Positions 6,813-12,274 of a stretch of DNA of 12,274 nt are shown piece after piece (within the stretch, counting starts at the first letter, position 1; every line of letters begins with the position of its first letter). Where the stretch lies: positions 1-12,274 of the forward strand of contig JAQWCZ010000038.1 in the NCBI GenBank assembly GCA_028705705.1. Direction: 5' to 3'. A model generated the notes under the pieces. It had not been told where the DNA came from. It did no database searches and worked only from the letters and a program-made list of their open reading frames with translations. A program made the position numbers and the translations under genes. Origin of the DNA: Paludibacter sp. GTDB taxonomy: Bacteria > Bacteroidota > Bacteroidia > Bacteroidales > Paludibacteraceae.

Positions 6813-7808
6813 ATGGAAATAGTTGTTAGTGGTATCAGACCGACAGGGAATTTGCATCTCGGAAATTATTTCGGAGCATTGAAGAACTTTATCAATATGC
6901 AAAATGAGCATCATTGTTACTTCTTTATTGCTGATTATCATTCTCTGACAACACATCCGACTCCACATAATTTGCATGGAAATGTAAAACAGGTATTGGT
7001 AGAGTATCTTGCCGCCGGCTTAGACCCGGAAAAAGCTACGCTGTACATCCAGAGTGATGTGCCTGAAATAGCCGAACTGTATTTATTTCTGAATATGAAT
7101 GCCTATATCGGGGAATTGGAAAGATGTACTTCTTTCAAAGATAAAATTCGCCTGCAACCTCAGAATGTGAATGCAGGCTTATTAACTTACCCGACTTTGA
7201 TGGCTGCTGACATTATCATTCACAAAGCTACCAAGGTTCCGGTAGGAAAAGATCAGGAACAGCATTTAGAAATGACTCGTCAGTTTTCTAATCGTTTTAA
7301 CCGAATGTATCAGGTTGACTATTTTCCCGAACCACAGGCATTTAATTTCGGACAGTCGCTTGTTAAAATTCCTGGATTGAACGGAACCGGTAAAATGGGA
7401 AAATCGGAAGGGGAGGGCAATGCTATATTTTTGGCCGACGAACCGGATGCAATACGAAAAAAAGTGATGAAAGCCGTAACTGATAGTGGTCCGACTATAC
7501 CCAATCAGGAAAAACCCGAAGCAATTCAAAATATCTTTCAGTTAATGCATGTTGTTTCATCTAAAGAAACGTATGAATATTTTGATGCAAAATACAATAC
7601 CTGCCAGATTCGTTATGGAGACATGAAAAAACAACTGGCGGAAGATATGATTAACTTCACAGCTCCATTCCGTGAAAAAATCAATGAATTATTGAGCGAT
7701 GAAGTTTACCTCTCTAAAGTTGCCCGCATGGGGAAAGAAAAAGCTCAAGCCAGTGCAGCGAAAACAATTCGAGAAGTGAGGGAGATTATCGGTTTTAAGA
7801 GTTTTTAA
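6813..7808 (+). CDS. trpS: Tryptophan--tRNA ligase
   Basis: The 331-residue class I aminoacyl-tRNA synthetase attaches tryptophan to tRNA-Trp in the cytoplasm. The ATP-binding HIGH-type signature is PTGNLHLGN (10-18), and the KMSKS-type loop is KMGKS (194-198), with Gly in place of the central Ser, a change tolerated in this loop. Other TrpRS landmarks are ELERCTSFKDK (101-111), NAGLLTYPTLMAADI (120-134) and VGKDQEQHLEMTR (143-155). Length is normal and no domain appears lost. No clear promoter is seen in the 93-bp gap before it, which holds a long hairpin, so it may be read through from the regulator gene or use an unrecognised promoter. A strong intrinsic terminator follows. Confidence 0.97.
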   Translation: MEIVVSGIRPTGNLHLGNYFGALKNFINMQNEHHCYFFIADYHSLTTHPTPHNLHGNVKQVLVEYLAAGLDPEKATLYIQSDVPEIAELYLFLNMNAYIGELERCTSFKDKIRLQPQNVNAGLLTYPTLMAADIIIHKATKVPVGKDQEQHLEMTRQFSNRFNRMYQVDYFPEPQAFNFGQSLVKIPGLNGTGKMGKSEGEGNAIFLADEPDAIRKKVMKAVTDSGPTIPNQEKPEAIQNIFQLMHVVSSKETYEYFDAKYNTCQIRYGDMKKQLAEDMINFTAPFREKINELLSDEVYLSKVARMGKEKAQASAAKTIREVREIIGFKSF

Positions 7809-7841
7809 TTAGCACATTGAATATTTTCAAAGTGAAAATTT

Positions 7842-7885
7842 AATATGCCTTTGCTTGATGCAGTAAGGGCATATTTTTTCTTTTT
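7842..7885 (+). terminator. Intrinsic terminator after trpS
   Basis: AATATGCCTTT (7842-7852) pairs with AAGGGCATATT (7865-7875) in an 11-bp stem with one G-U pair and a 12-base loop. T runs at 7874-7879 and 7881-7885 follow. It lies 34 bp after the trpS stop and should end that transcript. Confidence 0.8.
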
Positions 7886-7935
7886 GTAACAGAATTATAT
7901 GCATTTGCATCTATATAATCAACTGGTTTAAATAT

Positions 7936-8703
7936 ATGTCTATGAAGAGTCTGAAAAATTTTGTATTGTTACTGATCATGCTCAGTTCAACATATTTATC
8001 TGCACAGAAATTAGATAATTTTATTGTTTCTATCAATTATGGAACAAAAGGTTTAACAGCAGAATTAAGCGAAGTATGGCCTATTCGACAAGATGTAGGT
8101 TCTTATTATGATGGTTTTAATTCAAATGTTAATCTGGGCTCTTGGTTGAATTATGCAGGTGTTTCTCCGGAATTTTCTTTTTTCAATAAAAAACTTTCCA
8201 TCAGTCCTGGTTTGCGTTTTACCAATTTAAACGCTGAAATAGTAAAATCAGATTATTATAAAGAAGGTTATTATTTTCTACGCGTAAACAGCGATGGAAT
8301 TACCACTAATTATGCCAGGGTTAAAGCCATCAGAGAAGAGACAAATTACCTTGGTGTTCCATTGGAAGTAAAGTTTACCCCGTTTTATTTTAGCTATATT
8401 TCATTTCATGTAAAGTTATCTGCTGAATTGGCTTATAAAATTTATTCTTCTACTGATATTGAATTTAAACACGCGGATATGGAAAATTATCAGAATGAAG
8501 TGCTGAATGATCTGAGTATTGGTGTGAATAATGTGTATTCATCAGTTTATGCATCCATGGGAGCCAGATTCAGCTTAGGAGATAAAATGTTTTGTTCGCT
8601 GGATGTGTTTTTACCTGCATTTTACATGACTAAAAACAACTCGAGTTTGGTAAATATAAATAATATTTCTGGTGCTCAGTTTTCATTAGATATACCATTT
8701 TAA
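7936..8703 (+). CDS. Outer-membrane beta-barrel (porin-like) protein, function unknown
   Basis: The 255-residue product has a signal peptide (core NFVLLLIMLSSTYLSAQ, cut probably before Q24) and ends in Phe (LDIPF), typical of outer-membrane barrels. The mature part alternates polar and hydrophobic residues, with many Tyr and Phe and with Asn/Asp-rich turns: for example SISPGLRFTNLNAEIV, TNYLGVPLEVKFTPF and SSVYASMGARFSLG. The last two blocks resemble the small outer-membrane beta-barrel family of this phylum. Eight to ten strands would fit the length, but this is an estimate. Two ATGs two codons apart (7936, 7942) are possible starts. It lies 112 bp before a lipoprotein gene on the same strand and after the trpS terminator, so it probably has its own promoter, which I cannot identify. 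Confidence 0.75.
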   Translation: MSMKSLKNFVLLLIMLSSTYLSAQKLDNFIVSINYGTKGLTAELSEVWPIRQDVGSYYDGFNSNVNLGSWLNYAGVSPEFSFFNKKLSISPGLRFTNLNAEIVKSDYYKEGYYFLRVNSDGITTNYARVKAIREETNYLGVPLEVKFTPFYFSYISFHVKLSAELAYKIYSSTDIEFKHADMENYQNEVLNDLSIGVNNVYSSVYASMGARFSLGDKMFCSLDVFLPAFYMTKNNSSLVNINNISGAQFSLDIPF

Positions 8704-8814
8704 TCATAAATTCAAAAGGTGACTCTTATGAATCAAGCATATAAATATTTTACATTCCAATTATTGAAAATTTCGCATGTAAGTTCCATACTAAGGTAAA
8801 AAAAATATAATCGT

Positions 8815-9417
8815 ATGAAAAATATTATAAAAATAAGCTGCCTATCAATTGTGTTTATATCATGTCTTTTGATAACGTCATGCTCCAGTTCTGATTTTGA
8901 ACTCTCAAAATCCGTCTTTATTGAGGATTATGATTTTCCGGGACTTCCTGTATATTCAGAATGGGGTTATAATACATTCGGCATGTATATCGACAGACGT
9001 TCGTTTATTTCTTACGGAGATGTGTATCCTGCCAAAATTATTGTGAATCCGGATACGTTTAATTTAACTTTTAATGGTTTATATAATAACATTCCTGCAT
9101 CCCTTCGGATTTCTATAAAAGGATATGTTCCAACTGATTATCCTGAGCTTGTTGAATTAAATGATTCTACATTGGATTTAAAAGCATCTAATTGTATCGT
9201 AACACTCAAACAAGGAGGATATACCACAAAATTGAATATTATTCAGGGTAATATTAAATTTAAAAGAGTTCAAAACCTATATGTTGATAAAGAATTTGCA
9301 AAAACAATTTTATCCGGTACGATTGAATTTAAAACCTTCCTTAACAACGAACCAGTTGCGATAACAAATGGTCGCTTTGATTTAGGAATCGGATATGAGA
9401 ATTTTTATTATTACTGA
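8815..9417 (+). CDS. Lipoprotein of unknown function
   Basis: The 200-residue protein has a lipoprotein signal peptide ending in LITSC, with C23 the lipidated residue, followed by SSSDFE. The mature part is rich in beta-prone and aromatic residues, with a distinctive SEWGYNTFGMYIDR stretch (48-61) and a Tyr-rich C-terminus (ENFYYY). The SEWGYNTFG motif reminds me of uncharacterised lipoproteins in Bacteroidota, but I cannot name a family. It is on the same strand as the barrel gene, 111 bp downstream, with no clear terminator or promoter motif between, so co-transcription is possible. Its stop overlaps the last 7 bp of the convergent glycoside hydrolase gene, and no terminator separates them. 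Confidence 0.75.
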   Translation: MKNIIKISCLSIVFISCLLITSCSSSDFELSKSVFIEDYDFPGLPVYSEWGYNTFGMYIDRRSFISYGDVYPAKIIVNPDTFNLTFNGLYNNIPASLRISIKGYVPTDYPELVELNDSTLDLKASNCIVTLKQGGYTTKLNIIQGNIKFKRVQNLYVDKEFAKTILSGTIEFKTFLNNEPVAITNGRFDLGIGYENFYYY

Positions 9418-12086
9418 TAAATAACTGCTTCATCCAGCATAGCCTGATTAATTTCGCCATCCATATTTTCATTATTTTCTTCAAAAACTATTGAAAGCTT
9501 GTTCTGACCCTTGGCCAGTTGAACAGAAATTATATTGCTATAACCCCAGTTCGACCATTCTCCTTTACCGCGTTGTGGGAAGATGAGTGCACCGGCAAAT
9601 TGATTGTTTACATATAAGTTCCTGAGTGCACAGCGACTATCGGTATTAATAGGTCCGTTACCGTTGGCATAACGAATATGCAAAAGGTAAGTTCCGTTTT
9701 CTCCTGCTGTTACCGGCAAGGTAATAATCCGGTTTTTTGATTTGCTGATTTCTGCGAAACCGGTTCCATTGAAGCCTGAATAAGGATAACCGGAGCTTGA
9801 TGCGAACTTCTCCATTTGTAGGGTGATTTTTTTATTCTCCGAAATTACAATTAATGGTTCTGAAGCAAATGAGCTTGTTCCTGATTCATCTACTGCAATT
9901 ACCTGATAAGCGGCGTATGTTCCCGGGTTTATCTGGTAAGAAGTTTTCGTGATTGTATCGATTATTTTCCCGTTTCTGAAAATATGATAACTGTTTGCAT
10001 TCTTTACAGGCTCCCAAATAAGTTGATTATCTTGCTGTGATACAATGGGCATTTCAATCGTAAATTCATTTTTTACTTTGTTGATTTCTTTGTAAGTGTC
10101 ATTCTTGTTGGCAAGTACAATACGGATGTGATGTTCTCCTTCCAGTGTTGCAGGAACTTCCGGTTTGGATGCTACGCCGTCGATTTCAAAAAGACTGATT
10201 TGATTTCCGAATCCTTCTAACTCAATGTTTAAAACAGCATCGCGGTAACGGAAATTTTTCAATGTTCTTTTGCCTTTTAGTGCTTTTGGAACAAGTGGAT
10301 TGAAAATCAGTTTATCAACTTCGAACGCCATACCAAAGAGTATTTTGTGAACCAGCGCGATGTTTCCTGAAAGGCTCCAGAGCATGATGCTGGAATTGAT
10401 CTGCGTTCCGGCAAAGTCTCCCGTTTCAGCCACAAAGTTTTCCTTGTTGGTCAGGAAAAGTGCTGTGGGACGATAGATGGCAGCAATCTGTTCCATGACA
10501 GCAGCTTCATTGCCTGCTTTTGCTGAGGCTAAGGCCCAATAGGATTGTACAAAAGGCCAGATACCGTTGTTATGATAAGGAGGAATACCCGGGATTTGGG
10601 GATAAATACAGGAAGCACCGAATGGCGTCACCGGCATAGCGGCAACAGCTTGTTGAATATCTTCTCCTTCAGTAATTCCGAAAAGAATGCAAAGCGCTTC
10701 ACCCAATGTCTCAGAACGCGGTGACAAAATCAAATGACTCCTTCCATAGAGGTATTGACCGTGGTGACCTTTATCTTTCATCCACATGTTTTGTTGTATG
10801 GCAGTTTTAATGGATAAAGCGATACTGTCGTACCGGGCTGCTTCCGCAGTTTTTTCAAGTAAGTTAGCCATTGCTGACAACACTTTGTTGGCCTGATAAT
10901 GTACTGCATTGGTGCCCAGATTTTCGGACTGGAAAATATCAGCCGGTTGCATCCACACAGGATAGGTTTGTTCGCGCCAGTCTAAGAAGGAGGATTCTCC
11001 TTTCATCAGTCCCGTTTCGGGATTATAGGCATTCAACAAATCATCTTCAATAGAGTTCTTAATTATTTCATAAGCATATTTCATCCATTCGTGGTCACCG
11101 GTCACTTTAAAAAGTTCCCAGGCGGCAATTGCCCACACCATACGATCGGTAGAGACAGGGTAAGCGCCACCAGTTCCGGTATCCTGCACAATGCGGTTAT
11201 TCTTCACTTTGCGCATCAGGCTTTTCTTTGCTACCTCAGGCTGCATATGAGCCATCGACAGGATGATGCTATAACTAATATCGCGGGTCCAAACGCCCGC
11301 CCATTCTTTCCCCGTACGGAAAGTGCTGTCGGGTTCAATGGCCATCAGCATCTCCTCGAGAGATAGATTATATATGGCATCAGAGATCAGGTAGTCTGAT
11401 TGATATTGTGACAGACCGGAAAGGTCTTTTGATAATTTCCATTTATCGGGGCTCGTCTTTATGTCTCTTTTTGAGTTCATAATCAACGTTATCTCATAGA
11501 TGCCGTCACCATCAGGATCTTTCAGTTCAAGGTCATTTCGGGTGTAGAGATTACTGAAATCCCAACTGAGTGGCGCCATGCTTCCAGCAATGTAAACGCC
11601 TTTGAAATCTTGTTTGCTGAGTCTTTCTCCGTTGAATAGTGTAAAGAATCCCTGCTGTTCAAAAGCAGATTTCATTTTGCGCAAATCCAGTTGGACAGTC
11701 CATTCGGTATTTTCAGGCAGGTTCTCATTTTCTTTTAATGTTTTAGTCTGAATCAACTGTTGCCCGAATTCAACAGTTGTGATAACCTTTCCATCAACCG
11801 GCTGCAGGGTAATTTTATGGTCCTTTCCCGAAGGCATTTCATTATCGCGGGAATTAATGCTGAATTTGAATTGCAGGGTCGGGCTATAACTGAGCGATTC
11901 CGGACTACGGTAATTTGAAGAAATCTCAAAGGGAGATAAAGCAATTGCTTCGAATTCTCCCTGAATAACCCGATCGGGGAATATGCTGTAAGCATCTGAT
12001 TCATAAACTGCTTTGCGACCTCCGGTACAGGCTGATAGTAGCAACCCTGCACTGATTACTGTGGAATATAATAGATGACGGTTCAT
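9411..12086 (-). CDS. Lipid-anchored six-hairpin glycoside hydrolase with FN3-like and CBM6/35-like modules
   Basis: The 891-residue protein starts at the ATG complementary to 12084-12086, which opens a lipoprotein signal peptide (MNRHLLYS then LLLSAC, C20). An in-frame TTG at 12113 adds nine residues and is less likely. Regions by eye: an N-terminal beta domain; a short starch-binding-like segment GVYIAGSMAPLSWD (163-176) with DPDGDGIYEITL; a helical catalytic domain (about 246-590); an FN3-like domain (about 681-748); and a CBM6/35-like domain (about 754-891, QMEKFASSSG, HIRYANGNG, LDEAVIYQ). The catalytic part carries WTRD (266-269), LDWRE (368-372), HNNGIWP (505-511) and AETGDFAG (553-560), like six-hairpin (alpha/alpha)6 glycosidases such as trehalase, MGH1-like and debranching-type enzymes. 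D269 and E554 are candidate acid and base. The substrate is not determined. It acts outside the cytoplasm and probably shares an operon with the gene 47 bp upstream. Confidence 0.82.
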   Translation of the reverse strand: MNRHLLYSTVISAGLLLSACTGGRKAVYESDAYSIFPDRVIQGEFEAIALSPFEISSNYRSPESLSYSPTLQFKFSINSRDNEMPSGKDHKITLQPVDGKVITTVEFGQQLIQTKTLKENENLPENTEWTVQLDLRKMKSAFEQQGFFTLFNGERLSKQDFKGVYIAGSMAPLSWDFSNLYTRNDLELKDPDGDGIYEITLIMNSKRDIKTSPDKWKLSKDLSGLSQYQSDYLISDAIYNLSLEEMLMAIEPDSTFRTGKEWAGVWTRDISYSIILSMAHMQPEVAKKSLMRKVKNNRIVQDTGTGGAYPVSTDRMVWAIAAWELFKVTGDHEWMKYAYEIIKNSIEDDLLNAYNPETGLMKGESSFLDWREQTYPVWMQPADIFQSENLGTNAVHYQANKVLSAMANLLEKTAEAARYDSIALSIKTAIQQNMWMKDKGHHGQYLYGRSHLILSPRSETLGEALCILFGITEGEDIQQAVAAMPVTPFGASCIYPQIPGIPPYHNNGIWPFVQSYWALASAKAGNEAAVMEQIAAIYRPTALFLTNKENFVAETGDFAGTQINSSIMLWSLSGNIALVHKILFGMAFEVDKLIFNPLVPKALKGKRTLKNFRYRDAVLNIELEGFGNQISLFEIDGVASKPEVPATLEGEHHIRIVLANKNDTYKEINKVKNEFTIEMPIVSQQDNQLIWEPVKNANSYHIFRNGKIIDTITKTSYQINPGTYAAYQVIAVDESGTSSFASEPLIVISENKKITLQMEKFASSSGYPYSGFNGTGFAEISKSKNRIITLPVTAGENGTYLLHIRYANGNGPINTDSRCALRNLYVNNQFAGALIFPQRGKGEWSNWGYSNIISVQLAKGQNKLSIVFEENNENMDGEINQAMLDEAVIYQ

Positions 12087-12133
12087 ATGGATGTAAATTT
12101 TCCGGTTGATCAATGTCTTGAAAAGGTTTTTGA

Positions 12134-12274
12134 TTATTTAATGATACTGATGTTTGATGCTGAAATAGCTGATGGCAACTGAATATGACAAACTCCCGCG
12201 GATTTATTCCAGTTCCAGTGAATTGTATTATCGGTATCGTACCAACCTGCTTCTGTTTTTTCCTGTTGTACGGA
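12134..12274 (-). CDS. C-terminal 46 residues of a gene entering from the right edge
   Basis: The minus-strand frame is open from the edge to a TAA complementary to 12134-12136, 47 bp before the ATG of the glycoside hydrolase. The visible end contains AGWYDTDNTIHWNWNKSAGV and HIQLPSAISASN, a Trp-rich beta pattern like the closing strands of a sandwich domain. Such C-termini occur in some glycoside hydrolases, for example GH31-type enzymes, which would suit the neighbour, but 46 residues are too few to name a family. The spacing and orientation suggest one operon with the downstream hydrolase. Confidence 0.6.
   Translation of the reverse strand, partial: SVQQEKTEAGWYDTDNTIHWNWNKSAGVCHIQLPSAISASNISIIK

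Noticed and set aside
7406..7420. Loss of the KMSKS motif in trpS
   Set aside because: KMGKS keeps both lysines and the final serine, and the rest of the enzyme is intact, so this is a tolerated variant.
7823..7839. Small inverted repeat ATTTTCA/TGAAAAT just after trpS
   Set aside because: Seven AT-rich pairs with a three-base loop are expected by chance in this base composition; the stronger terminator lies immediately downstream.
11091..11366. Plus-strand open frame of 91 codons inside the glycoside hydrolase
   Set aside because: It is antisense to the conserved catalytic region and its composition is unlike a protein (many His, Arg and Pro); treated as a shadow.
12087..12113. TTG-initiated extension of the glycoside hydrolase
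   Set aside because: The ATG at 12086 begins a textbook lipoprotein signal peptide; nine extra residues would displace it.

Overview
The window reads as ordinary chromosomal DNA of a member of the Bacteroidota, most likely the order Bacteroidales. The evidence is an AT-rich base composition, four intergenic matches to the Bacteroidota -7 promoter element (TAnnTTTG, each followed by C), little or no Shine-Dalgarno sequence ahead of most starts, lipoprotein signal peptides, a lamin-tail-domain surface protein, and outer-membrane barrel and lipoprotein genes. I see no tRNA or rRNA gene, insertion sequence, phage gene, CRISPR array or plasmid function. The genus cannot be fixed from the sequence alone.

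Left block, minus strand (1-1399): aspartate-semialdehyde dehydrogenase (asd) is followed downstream by the N-terminal part of an MmcQ/YjbR-family gene that runs off the left edge. Between them lies a repeat-rich spacer that can fold. Divergent from asd is a secreted multidomain protein (1548-3335) with a LamG-like domain, an Ig-like domain, a lamin tail domain and a FlgD/gliding-type C-terminal domain.

Centre, plus strand (3374-7885): four tandem Mip/FkpA-type FKBP paralogues (3412-6195) sit 10-39 bp apart and look like one operon. The first appears cytoplasmic, the second exported, and the third and fourth are lipoproteins. The third has only the N-terminal helical domain and no prolyl-isomerase domain. 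An Lrp/AsnC-family regulator follows, with a perfect 16-bp palindrome overlapping its likely promoter. Next are a long hairpin, trpS, and a convincing intrinsic terminator.

Right block (7936-12274): an outer-membrane beta-barrel gene and an unrecognised lipoprotein gene run on the plus strand. The lipoprotein gene ends tail to tail, with a 7-bp overlap, against a large minus-strand gene for a lipid-anchored six-hairpin glycoside hydrolase with FN3-like and CBM6/35-like C-terminal modules. The C-terminal end of another minus-strand gene enters from the right edge. This side looks like the end of a carbohydrate-utilisation cluster.

The most unusual content is the FKBP array: its isomerase-less member, the apparent duplication inside the N-terminal domain of members three and four, and the spread of the products over different cell compartments. 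Several reading-frame starts were moved from upstream TTG codons to ATG codons, where a signal peptide, family start or promoter position supports the change.
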